Program-made: the position numbers and the translations under genes
Source of the DNA: DASXRA01 sp963737425
Lineage (GTDB): Bacteria > Actinomycetota > Actinomycetes > Mycobacteriales > Jatrophihabitantaceae
DNA length: 64,000 bases
Reading direction: 5' to 3'
NCBI GenBank assembly: GCA_963737425.1
Contig: CAVTSX010000009.1
Location: 310,001-374,000, forward strand
Notes under the pieces: model-generated
Databases searched by the model: none
Seen by the model: only the letters and a program-made list of their open reading frames with translations
Told to the model about the DNA's origin: nothing
Shown here: in pieces, positions 25,166-32,873 of the stretch
Layout of the letters: every line of letters begins with the position of its first letter
How positions within the stretch are numbered: the first letter of the stretch is position 1

Positions 25166-26428
25166 TCAGCCCCGCACGATTCTGGTCGTGACGTTGCGGA
25201 ACTTGTTGTCGTGCAATCCCTTCGCGGTCACCGTGTTGCTGAGCCAGATGCCAATCGCGTTGTTGCGGATCTTGTTGTCGCGGATCGTCATGTGCACCAA
25301 CGCCGCGGAGTAGACCGCGATGCCGGTCGTCTGGAAGTCGGTCGGTCCGGGAGGCCCGTCGAACCCGTCGCCTCCGACGTTGTTCGTGTCGAAGGTGTTG
25401 TCGACGATCGCGTTGCCGCTGACGTCCTCGCCCCCGGGCACGTGAGCGTGAATCGTGAAGCCCGCCAGTCCGTTGCCCTTCGCGTAGTTGTGCTTGACGA
25501 GGTTGTCGTAGGCGCCGGTGCCCGGGAACGCGCCGAAGATGCCGATGCCCGATCCGCTGCCGCCGCCGCCGAACTCCGGTGGCGCCTTCGCCGTGCCATT
25601 TCGGTTGGTCACATTGTCGCGGATTACGTTGTCGAAAATACCGCCGACAGACGGGTTGCGACCGGTGAGCGCAAATGTGTTGGGATCGAAACTGACCGCT
25701 CCGCCGTTGTGCGATGCGAGCACAATGCCACACTCGGTCGTGTTGTCATTGACGATGTTGTTACTCATCGAGTTGTGCGAGGTCGGCCCATAGTCGTCGG
25801 TGAGAAGTATGCCGTCGGCATTGTCGGAGACTACCGAATTCCGGATTGAGGACCAGGCCACCACGTTGAAGTGAATGCCGCCACCGCAGTCGCCGGGGTA
25901 TGCGCAGTTACCCTGCTCGGTGCCATTGAAACCTTGGTTGTTGTGCACCGCTTCGACATAGGATACGGATACCCCGCTGACAACGATTGATTTCGGTAGT
26001 AATGCCATGTCGTTTTGCGTGTCGGCGCCGACAAGAAGCCCCTCACCGTTCGCATTCTCAAGTCGGAAACCCTGAACCGCTACATGGGAGGAAACAACGT
26101 GAATTGCGTTCTCCAGACCGGTCGCGTCAATCGTCGCGCCATGGCCGACGAGCCGCAATGGCTTAGCTATCAGGACGTTCTCGCGATAGGTGCCGTGACA
26201 CACGACCACGGTGTTCCACGGGTTCGCTGCGGAAACTGCAGCCGCTATTGATGAATACTGCGCCGACTTACACGAATGTCCGGACTTGGCCGCAGAACCG
26301 TGACTCGACACGTAAAGTGCGCTCGACCCGTGCGCCGAAGCAGACGGCGCCATAGCAATCGCGAGCCAGATGGCCGTCGCAAGTGCCATGGTCAGTGCAG
26401 TCCAGCGTCGGTGCCTGTGGTTCACCAT
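25166..26428 (-). CDS. Secreted right-handed parallel beta-helix protein
   Basis: 420 aa. ATG 26428 has GGGGGA nine bases upstream; the frame is open further but without a ribosome site. Signal peptide: basic NHRHRRW, then a hydrophobic run ending APSASAHG. The mature protein has NosD/pectate-lyase-like coils: SIAAAVSAANPWNTVVVCHG, GTYRENVLI, IRNSVVSDNADGILLTDD, IVDNTFDTNN, MTIRDNKIRNNAIGIWLSNT. Repeated Asn positions and N/D-rich turns are typical. Such proteins bind or cleave polysaccharides; catalytic residues cannot be assigned. It stands alone, 49 bases beyond the open frame of the ABC permease. Confidence 0.82.
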   Translation of the reverse strand: MVNHRHRRWTALTMALATAIWLAIAMAPSASAHGSSALYVSSHGSAAKSGHSCKSAQYSSIAAAVSAANPWNTVVVCHGTYRENVLIAKPLRLVGHGATIDATGLENAIHVVSSHVAVQGFRLENANGEGLLVGADTQNDMALLPKSIVVSGVSVSYVEAVHNNQGFNGTEQGNCAYPGDCGGGIHFNVVAWSSIRNSVVSDNADGILLTDDYGPTSHNSMSNNIVNDNTTECGIVLASHNGGAVSFDPNTFALTGRNPSVGGIFDNVIRDNVTNRNGTAKAPPEFGGGGSGSGIGIFGAFPGTGAYDNLVKHNYAKGNGLAGFTIHAHVPGGEDVSGNAIVDNTFDTNNVGGDGFDGPPGPTDFQTTGIAVYSAALVHMTIRDNKIRNNAIGIWLSNTVTAKGLHDNKFRNVTTRIVRG

Positions 26429-26737
26429 TTCACGAATCCCCCATCGTCGCGAGAGCGCCAGCGGAGTCCTCGGCCCGGCAGAATGTAATGAAATGTTCGC
26501 CCGGAGCGGATGTGTCGGCCGACCCCCGTCGCAGACCGTCTGCAGCGCCAACAAACGCGGACGCTAGCCTCGTGGATGTGACCGGTCAACCCCGGATGGA
26601 TTAGCTCCGCATAGGCGGCCGGTCGGGGCGAAAATGACGAAGATTACCGGCGGAAGGTTGACAGAATTGCGAGGCCCGGCATCGCGGCTTTGTGGCCGAA
26701 CGCAAATACAAGATGACCTGTGACGACCGTTGAGCTG
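26429..26737. other. Intergenic region upstream of the beta-helix gene
   Basis: 309 bases. Contains the leftward promoter region of the beta-helix gene (a relatively AT-rich stretch around 26485-26505) and the 3' flank of the CYTH-CHAD gene. No repeat, RNA gene or small ORF could be supported. Confidence 0.5.
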
Positions 26738-28243
26738 CTAGAGCCAGGCGCGGTGCTCCTTTGCGTCGGCGGCCTTCCAGACGGGCCGCCAGGCGTGGCG
26801 CAGCCGGGCTGCTCGCTGGCGTTCGGTTGTGATGAGCTGGCCGGCGACGACCGCGCACGTCGGGCGGGCCTGGGCTGCCTCGCGCAGCCATTGCTGGGCA
26901 ACGGTGGCGTCGTGCCAGTCACCGAGAACGTCCTGCAGTCGTGCCAGAGCTGCCGCGTGTGCCGTGGCCGGTCGGCCGAACTCCGGTCGGGCCGCCTCCA
27001 TGGCGTAGCGGCTGCGTTTTGCGGCGATGCGGATTCGGTGCAGGTCGGCGTCGGTGGGGTCCTCGGAGCAGGCGGCGACGGCCCGTTGCAGTCGGCGGTA
27101 CTGGCGTCGCACCGCGGCGTGCACGATGCGACGCGCCCGCAGTGCGGCCTGCTCATCGTTGTCGCTGGCGAAGGCGGGAACTCTTGTTGCCGCGAGCAGC
27201 GCTTCCAGCAAGGAGTTGTAGCGATGGCCGCGCAGGGCGGCGAGCGCAGCGTCGCGCGCAGTCCGGGTCTGCTCCCGGAGGTGATCGAACAGCGCGTCGC
27301 AGCCCGTGTCGTCCTCACTCGGCAGGCCTTCGGCGAGGCTGCGCAGTCGCTCGCCCAGTACATCCAAGTCACGGACGTTGCCGACCTCGCCGACCAGCCA
27401 ACCCAACTCGCCGCGTAGCGCCCGTGCCCACTCGGCATCGAGAACAGGGCCGAATGTCTGCAGGTCCGAGCGCAACGTTCGCGCGGCCACCCGGAACTGG
27501 TGTAGGTCCTCAGGATCCTGGCCCAACCGCACGCCCGCATCGTGGCGTTGTAATCGGTCCACGGACACTGCGAGGGCGTGGCGGATCAGATCCACGATCG
27601 TGGGCTTGCTATCCAACCGCTCGATGACCACGTCAGGGGCTGCCCTCGCACGTTCCCCTATCGCCCGCACCAGCTTGGGCATCGGGGGCTCCGCCCGGCA
27701 GCCTGCCGCAGTGAGCGTCTTGAGGACGGCCCGCTGTTGTTTGCGAGTCCCTGCGCCTTCGGCGAACTCCACTTCGACCTCGTGGAAGCTCGCGACCTGC
27801 CGCCGCCCGTCGTAGGCGGACACGACGTCATCAACCAGATCTGCACAGTGAGTGCTGTCCTGGTCGCTCAGCCGGATGAGCGTTCGCCGCGTGTGCAGCC
27901 TGACGACTTTGCGCAATCGGCGGGATTGCACATATCCGCGCACCAGGTCACGCACCTGTGCGGGTACCGCGCTCGCGGTGCCCTCGAAGCTGAGTTCGCG
28001 ACGCGCCAGCAGCTCACCGACCGCAGCACCCGGCAGCTTCACCGTCCACAGGGCGGCATTCTCGCCAGTGCGGTAGCGCACCGTTGCACCGACGCGGGCC
28101 AGCGCGAGATCGCTGGTGTCGTAGTAGACCGCATTCAACACCAGGCTTACCGGCGCCGCAGCGCGCAGACCGGCGACATCATCCATATCCGGCAAGGTGA
28201 AACCGTCTGGAGCCATCAGCTTGATCTCGCGCTCGACGGACAT
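26738..28243 (-). CDS. CYTH and CHAD domain protein
   Basis: About 501 aa. The CYTH domain begins at the very N-terminus with SVEREIKLMAPDGFTLP (the ExExK-type motif) and continues with NAVYYDTSDLALARVGATVRYR, LWTVKLPG and EVEVEFAEG, the tunnel residues that bind triphosphates and metal. From about residue 215 a CHAD helical domain follows (ALAVSVDRLQRHDAGVRLG, DLHQFRVAARTLRSDL, LHRIRIAAKRSRYAMEA) with the conserved histidines and basic residues that bind polyphosphate. A polyphosphate-associated triphosphatase or granule protein is the usual view. ATG 28243 has GGGGG upstream and starts directly at the CYTH motif. Confidence 0.9.
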   Translation of the reverse strand: MSVEREIKLMAPDGFTLPDMDDVAGLRAAAPVSLVLNAVYYDTSDLALARVGATVRYRTGENAALWTVKLPGAAVGELLARRELSFEGTASAVPAQVRDLVRGYVQSRRLRKVVRLHTRRTLIRLSDQDSTHCADLVDDVVSAYDGRRQVASFHEVEVEFAEGAGTRKQQRAVLKTLTAAGCRAEPPMPKLVRAIGERARAAPDVVIERLDSKPTIVDLIRHALAVSVDRLQRHDAGVRLGQDPEDLHQFRVAARTLRSDLQTFGPVLDAEWARALRGELGWLVGEVGNVRDLDVLGERLRSLAEGLPSEDDTGCDALFDHLREQTRTARDAALAALRGHRYNSLLEALLAATRVPAFASDNDEQAALRARRIVHAAVRRQYRRLQRAVAACSEDPTDADLHRIRIAAKRSRYAMEAARPEFGRPATAHAAALARLQDVLGDWHDATVAQQWLREAAQARPTCAVVAGQLITTERQRAARLRHAWRPVWKAADAKEHRAWL

Positions 28244-28320
28244 GGCATCAACCCCCGTAGCCGTTACCACTGTCCTCCGACGTCACGACTTCCGCCTAGA
28301 CCCGTCGAGGTGACAGGCAG

Positions 28321-28764
28321 TCAGTCGCGACGTCGGGGCGGCACAACGAGCACCGGCTGGTCGGCGAACTCGAGAACATGCCGGGTCTGCGTTCCCACGT
28401 ACGGCTCGCCGCTGGCCGCGCGGGCGGATTTGCCGACGATCACCAGATCGGCAGGCCACTGGCGTGCAGCTTCGAGGACGGCGGGCCCGACGTCGCCGGC
28501 GAGCAGGTCGGTCTCGGCGGCGACGCCGGCTTTCTCGGCCAGAGCGGCGACACGGGTCAGAATCGAGACTGCGGCCTGGGCTCGTCGCGTGCCGGCAGCA
28601 GGGCGTCGGCTGGCCGCCTCGAGCGCCGCGTCGAGTACGTGGTCGGCACTGACGTGGACGACACGCAGCCTGGCGTGCAGTGCGCCGGCAAGTTCGAGAG
28701 CGAAGCGCGCGGCGGCGAGCGAGTCAGGTGAGTCGTCGACCGCAAGTAGCACTCGTTGGATCAC
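28321..28764 (-). CDS. Universal stress protein
   Basis: 147 aa, a single Usp domain: VIQRVLLAVDDSPDSLAAAR at the start and DLVIVGKSARAASGEPYVGT near the end, followed by VLEFADQPVLVVPP. The G-x2-x-x...G-T pattern is an ATP-binding-type loop with some divergence. The GTG start has GGAGG eight bases upstream and overlaps by GTGA the stop of the frameshifted V-ATPase subunit D gene, so it was the last gene of that operon. Confidence 0.85.
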   Translation of the reverse strand: MIQRVLLAVDDSPDSLAAARFALELAGALHARLRVVHVSADHVLDAALEAASRRPAAGTRRAQAAVSILTRVAALAEKAGVAAETDLLAGDVGPAVLEAARQWPADLVIVGKSARAASGEPYVGTQTRHVLEFADQPVLVVPPRRRD

Positions 28765-29391
28765 GGCAGGGACCTCCGATCGGGCTGTGCGGCGACCGCG
28801 CGTCGCAGCCGTATGCCGTCCTCCTGCTCGCTCTGCTCGAGCGACTCTTCGAGGGCGGCGAGTGCGTCGCGCAGCCAGGGCAGCCAACGCTTCTCGAGCG
28901 CGCGCAGCCGGCGGCGGGTGACCGCGATCTCCGCCTCGACGAGGCGAACTGCCTCCTCCGCAGCCGCCACGCGAATGCCGGCCTGCAGGGGCCGCGTGGT
29001 GGGCGACGGCGGCGGGGACGATCGCAGCGTTGCCCGGAAGAGACATCGTGTCGTCGGCTGGACGGGTGGGCGTTGCGTCGGTCGGGTAGCGCAGCCCCAT
29101 GGCCGTGGTCCACTGCACCTCGACCTCGACCGGTCGGAGCGGGGTTGCGTTGCGGATGGCGTCTTGTCCGCCGAGCAGCGTCGCGCGCAGCAGCCAGGTG
29201 CGGGCCTCGGTGCAGGCGGCCGACCAGTCCGCACGGCAGCGGTCGGCCAGGATGTGCATGCGCTGCTGCTCGGGGATGAGGATGCGCAGCTTGCGATCGA
29301 GTTGGTCGCGTCCTCGCTCGGCGGTGCCGAGGCGGCGGTGCAGCCACATTCGCCCGGCCCGTCCGGGTGGAATCCTCGCCAGCACCGCCAT
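28761..29391 (-). pseudogene. atpD: V/A-type ATP synthase subunit D, frameshifted
   Basis: The first two thirds, from ATG 29391, read IPPGRAGRMWLHRRLGTAER, LLRATLLGGQDAIRNA and VEVEVQWTTAMGLRYP, the N-terminal helix and middle of subunit D of V/A-type ATPases, which forms the central rotor stalk. At about 28988-28991 (GGGG on the plus strand) the frame breaks; one base fewer there continues into LQAGIRVAAAEEAVRLVEAE, ITVTRRR-like helix residues and WLPWLRDALAALEESLEQSE to a stop at 28761. So one gene of about 209 codons is split by a single-base insertion in a homopolymer. It may be a real mutation or a sequencing error. The symbol reflects the V/A-type naming. Confidence 0.7.
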
Positions 29392-29395
29392 GAGC

Positions 29396-29600
29396 TCACG
29401 ACCCGGTTCTGCGGTGGGCGTCGAGGAACCGCGGCGACAGCATGGTCAGCTCACGCAGCGCGATCGACCGGCACGCCGGCAGCGCTTGCCGCACCCGGCG
29501 CACCCGCGGGCCGGAAGCGATAGAGCACATCACGAACCCGCGCCATCCTGGCCCTCCCGCATGCCGCAGAGGCTGACCGCTCCGAGAGGCGCCCACACGC
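29396..29600 (-). pseudogene. Possible C-terminal remnant of V/A-type ATP synthase subunit B
   Basis: A minus-strand frame ends RELTMLSPRFLDAHRRTGS with its stop 5 bases before the subunit D start, the place where subunit B ends in V/A-type operons. The ending resembles what I recall of actinobacterial subunit B tails (an RRELTMLP-like segment and a final helix). Upstream, readable pieces change frame (DVLYRFRP in another phase), so any longer gene has decayed; the catalytic and nucleotide-binding parts are not in the window. The identification is tentative. Confidence 0.35.
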
Positions 29601-29803
29601 GGTTCGCGGAAGCGGGCATTGCAGACACCATCCTTCGGCAGTCGCCGTCTCACGACCGTATGTCCGCCTCGCCTGGTGTGCAGAGGCTTTCGTCCCGTCC
29701 TGGCGAAGCAAATACGGCGAAATCCCGCGTCGTTCTATGCGCCGTGCAATGGCTGGTACGGCAGCCGGCCGACACGGTGTTAGGAGCCGGCGCCGGCACG
29801 ATA

Positions 29804-29859
29804 TTGATCATCTCTGGCGAAGCCGCGAGCAGTGGCGGATCCAGCAGAGACGATCAAGA
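29804..29859. repeat. 56-bp dispersed hairpin element, copy A
   Basis: Arms TTGATCATCTCTG and CAGAGACGATCAA form a 13-base imperfect stem; inside, CCGC and GCGG can form a second short stem around an 8-base loop. A second copy at 44649-44704 differs at only 4 of 56 positions, two of them within the stem. It lies between the V-ATPase remnant and the membrane-protein gene at 30061. Not a known insertion sequence. Confidence 0.8.
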
Positions 29860-29911
29860 ACCCCCAGGTACGACGTAGGGCGGCCGTCCTTGGGTGACGG
29901 CGAGACGCGGG

Positions 29912-29944
29912 GTCAGCCATGATGAACCTGCGACGGTGGCTGAC
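29912..29944. repeat. Inverted repeat upstream of the membrane-protein gene
   Basis: GTCAGCCA (29912-29919) and TGGCTGAC (29937-29944) are perfect 8-base arms 17 bases apart, about 115 bases before the start of the gene at 30061. Could be an operator or an RNA hairpin in the leader; no further evidence. The rest of 29600-30060 shows no convincing gene; a 28-codon ORF from 29919 lacks support. Confidence 0.3.
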
Positions 29945-30060
29945 GGCTATCAGATCCACGGCCGATCTCCTGATTCGGGCGGGACATCCTTCCTGTTGGG
30001 AATAGGAGCGTTTGCGCGCGGGGCTGGGTGTCGGTCCGGCTGCCCTGCTGAGAGGTCGAC

Positions 30061-30984
30061 ATGGACTCTGGGTCACCGGTTCCGAAAGAACGTGTGTCCA
30101 CCGGGCCCGACCCGGTTAAGGGGCCAGTTGCGGCCAAGGATGCGCGAACCGGGCGGCTGTCGGCGCTTCGCCGACTCATCCGCGCAATCGCTGAGGTCGA
30201 TCCCGTCGCGATGGCGCAGGCCGCCCGGCAACTCGGCGAGTCCAGGCGGATCCTGACACCGTTGGCGTGGGCGGCCGGCACGATCGTGTTGTTGCTCCGC
30301 GGCATCAAGCTGCTCATCCTGAATTGGCGGCTGTCTTTGATCCAGTTGGTTCCTGCTGCCTGGGTGTGGTTGGCAATGTGGGAGCTGAAGCGGCATCTAC
30401 TTCATAGGCAATCCTTTGTACATCTGCACTTTGCGGCGCAACTGGCAATTGCTGCCGCCGTGGTGGCGGTCAGTATCGCGGCGTTCTGGTGCAATGCGGT
30501 TTTCGCGTTCGCTATCGACGGGCCGCCACCACCCAGGATCGCCCCGGCCGTCCGGCAGACTCGCCAAGCCTGGACGATGATTCTGACATCGGGTCTGGTC
30601 GTGGGCGGTGCACTGGCATTCGCGACGATCGTGGTTCCCCGGATCGCCGGCGTCTGGGTGTATAGCTTGGTCCTCAGCGCCGTGTTGGGCGTGATGCTGA
30701 TCAGTTTTGTCGCGGTGCCGGCGCGCATCATCGGGGTGAAATCGCAGAAGCTTCCGCCCCGGGAGGCCCTCGGCCGGGTCGCTGTCAGCGGCGCCGTGAG
30801 CGCGGTGGCTATGACACCCGGCTTTCTACTCGGCCGTGTCGGGCTGATCCTGCTCGGACTTCAGCACTTCCACATCCTCGGATTCGCGCTGCTGTCGATC
30901 GGCACTGCCCTCTACGCCGCTGGGATGTCGTCGGTCAAAGCGGTGAAGCTGACCATGAAGCTCACCCCGACCGCTCCCCCATAG
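30061..30984 (+). CDS. Multi-pass membrane protein of unknown function
   Basis: 307 aa. A ~75-residue basic N-terminal cytoplasmic part (ARTGRLSALRRLIRAIAEVD) is followed by membrane segments at about 80-98, 100-118 (LIQLVPAAWVWLAMW), 133-155 (LAIAAAVVAVSIAAFWCNAVF), 185-210, 215-232 and 260-290. No enzyme or transport motif recognised. A GAGAGG ribosome site is 5-6 bases before ATG. It stands alone, flanked upstream by the hairpin element and downstream by a ~380-base gap. Confidence 0.7.
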   Translation: MDSGSPVPKERVSTGPDPVKGPVAAKDARTGRLSALRRLIRAIAEVDPVAMAQAARQLGESRRILTPLAWAAGTIVLLLRGIKLLILNWRLSLIQLVPAAWVWLAMWELKRHLLHRQSFVHLHFAAQLAIAAAVVAVSIAAFWCNAVFAFAIDGPPPPRIAPAVRQTRQAWTMILTSGLVVGGALAFATIVVPRIAGVWVYSLVLSAVLGVMLISFVAVPARIIGVKSQKLPPREALGRVAVSGAVSAVAMTPGFLLGRVGLILLGLQHFHILGFALLSIGTALYAAGMSSVKAVKLTMKLTPTAPP

Positions 30985-31364
30985 ACAGCTGCGGCCTTCC
31001 GCGCGAGACCGGTCAAGATCAACGAACGAAGATGACCTTCGACCCTACGGCACACACGCATTTAACGAGATCATTTCCTTGGAAGCTAATGACTCGGCAA
31101 ATAAGTCGGAGTGCGTGACCGACCGACAACAGGTGGCGCACCCGGTTGCATCGGGGGGGTCGCGGCTATGCCATTGCTGACGAACGAATCCGCACGGATC
31201 GGCGAGCCGGTTCGCGGCTACGCCGGACGGCACTCGGTATCCGGCCCGCGGGCGCCTAGCAGGCCAGTCCTCGTCACCGCCGAACCCGGTTTTCCGGCAG
31301 GCCGCCATCGCAAGGATGCCGGTCTCGTCGCACCGCCGGCTCCCCGACGTAGGGGTTGAGCCCG
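30985..31364. other. Upstream region of the matrix polysaccharide locus
   Basis: 380 bases before the dehydrogenase gene. The first ~110 bases are AT-richer (around 31040-31110) and are the best promoter location; the remainder is GC-rich with several short complementary segments (for example CCGCACGG/CCGG and GCCGG clusters), so a structured 5' leader is possible. I compared it by eye with c-di-AMP and c-di-GMP riboswitch signatures and found no match. Confidence 0.45.
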
Positions 31365-32612
31365 GTGAAGATCGCGATTGTCGGTCAGGGGTACGTAGGC
31401 CTTCCGCTCGCAATCCGGGCAGTACAGGCGGGCCACGATGTCGTCGGCTTCGATCTCGACGTGCGCCGGGTCAAGGCGCTCAACGCGGCTGAGTCGTTCA
31501 CACCGGACATTACTTCGGCAACGCTGGCGGAGGCGCTCGCGACCGGGCGGTACTCGGTCTCGACCGACGAGCACGTGATTGCCGGGTTCGAGGTTGCCGT
31601 GATCACCGTTCCGACTCCGTTGAAGGACGGCGCACCGGATCTGTCCTATGTGGAAAGCGCGACCGCAGTGGTCGGGACGTACCTGCGGCCCGGAGCGACC
31701 GTGATCCTCGAGTCGACCTCCTACCCGGGAACGACGGAGCAGGTCGTGCTGCCATTGCTGGAGACGTCGTCGCATCTGTCGTCGTTGGATTTCCATCTCG
31801 GCTTCAGCCCTGAGCGCATCGACCCGGGCAACGCGACCTGGGGCGTCCACAACACACCAAAGCTTGTCGCCGGCCTGCACGAGTGCTGCCTCGACGCAGT
31901 GGATGCCTTCTACCGCAGCGTCGTTGACCGCACGGTCCGGACCAGATCACTGGTCACGGCGGAGCTGGCCAAGATCACGGAGAACACGTTCCGGCACGTG
32001 AACATCGCGCTGGTCAACGAGATGGCGATGACCGCCCAGGCACTGGGAATATCCGTGTGGGACGTGCTGGACGCCGCGGACACCAAGCCCTACGGGTTCA
32101 TGCGGTTCAATCCCGGACCGGGCGTCGGCGGGCACTGCCTGCCCATCGACCCCGCCTACCTGTCGTGGCAGGTCGAGCGCGAGCTCGGCCACTCGTTCCG
32201 CTTCATCGAGCTGGCCAACGACGTCAACTCGCACATGCCACATCACGTAGTCGACCGGATCGACCGGCTGCTCAACAATGCGCGGCTGTCGGTGAACGGT
32301 GCTCGGATCTTGGTGCTGGGCGTCGCGTACAAGCGCGACACACCTGACCTGCGCGAGTCGCCGGCAGTGATCCTGGTCGAGTTGCTGCACAAGCGCGGCG
32401 CTGACGTGTCGGTGTTCGACCCGTGGGTCAATCCCGCTGACTATCCAGCGACAGCCTGGAATCCCGAGAACGGCAGGCCGATCTGCGACTTCGACGTCGT
32501 CGTGCTCGCCACCGACCACACACAGTTCGATGACGAGCTTGTGGCTGACGCCAAGCGCGTCCTGGACTGCCGCCATCATTTCCGTCCTGCTGCGCAGGTC
32601 GAGTACCTCTAG
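31365..32612 (+). CDS. UDP-N-acetyl-hexosamine 6-dehydrogenase (WecC/WbpA-type nucleotide sugar dehydrogenase)
   Basis: 415 aa, cytosolic. It oxidises C6 of a UDP-sugar to the uronic acid with two NAD+. Rossmann motif IAIVGQGYVGLPLA at the N-terminus, the acyl-enzyme cysteine in GPGVGGHCLPIDP at about residue 250, and VLGVAYKRDTPDLRESPA in the C-terminal UDP-binding domain. GYVGLPLA, FSPERIDPGN and the HCLPIDP context are those of UDP-GlcNAc/ManNAc dehydrogenases, whereas UDP-glucose dehydrogenases have GYVGLV and NPEFL-type motifs. So the product is probably a HexNAc-uronate. GTG 31365 with AGGGG upstream is preferred over TTG 31356. First gene of the polysaccharide locus. Confidence 0.88.
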   Translation: MKIAIVGQGYVGLPLAIRAVQAGHDVVGFDLDVRRVKALNAAESFTPDITSATLAEALATGRYSVSTDEHVIAGFEVAVITVPTPLKDGAPDLSYVESATAVVGTYLRPGATVILESTSYPGTTEQVVLPLLETSSHLSSLDFHLGFSPERIDPGNATWGVHNTPKLVAGLHECCLDAVDAFYRSVVDRTVRTRSLVTAELAKITENTFRHVNIALVNEMAMTAQALGISVWDVLDAADTKPYGFMRFNPGPGVGGHCLPIDPAYLSWQVERELGHSFRFIELANDVNSHMPHHVVDRIDRLLNNARLSVNGARILVLGVAYKRDTPDLRESPAVILVELLHKRGADVSVFDPWVNPADYPATAWNPENGRPICDFDVVVLATDHTQFDDELVADAKRVLDCRHHFRPAAQVEYL

Positions 32613-32686
32613 CGGCTCTTGCCGCTGAACTGAGGCGTCTCCCCAACCCGGGGTGACGACGTGAGAACAGGAAGGAGGTGATCGCG

Positions 32687-32851
32687 ATGACCAGCTACGG
32701 GGGCCTCGCAAGCACAGGCTTCGCGATCACGCTCGGTGGACTGACACTCGGTCCGCTGGGCCTCGTCGCCGCCGCAACGGCCTTGGTCGCATTGGGCGCA
32801 CTCAGCCTGCGACTCGGCTGGCGGCACGGCCGCGAACTGAACGCTCGGTAA
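32687..32851 (+). CDS. 54-aa membrane protein between dehydrogenase and GT2 genes
   Basis: ATG 32687 is preceded by AAGGAGGTGATC, which matches about 12 consecutive bases of the anti-Shine-Dalgarno end of 16S rRNA, the strongest ribosome site in the window. The product starts MTSYGGLASTGFAITLGGLT and has two hydrophobic stretches rich in Gly/Ala/Leu (residues ~8-28 and ~29-44) with GxxxG-like spacing, ending in a basic tail RLGWRHGRELNAR. It is probably a small hairpin membrane protein that interacts with the neighbouring membrane synthase. No family known to me. It lies 22 bases before the GT2 gene. Confidence 0.7.
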   Translation: MTSYGGLASTGFAITLGGLTLGPLGLVAAATALVALGALSLRLGWRHGRELNAR

Positions 32852-32873
32852 CTAGGCCGAGGGGAGGGCATCG

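Noticed and set aside
29919..30005. 28-codon ORF before the membrane-protein gene at 30061
   Set aside because: Not coupled to the next gene, no domain, and its ribosome site overlaps an inverted repeat; could be chance.
30985..31364. Riboswitch (c-di-AMP ydaO type or c-di-GMP GEMM type) before the dehydrogenase gene
   Set aside because: GC-rich and possibly folded, but the conserved core sequences of these classes could not be found by eye. A covariance-model scan would settle it.
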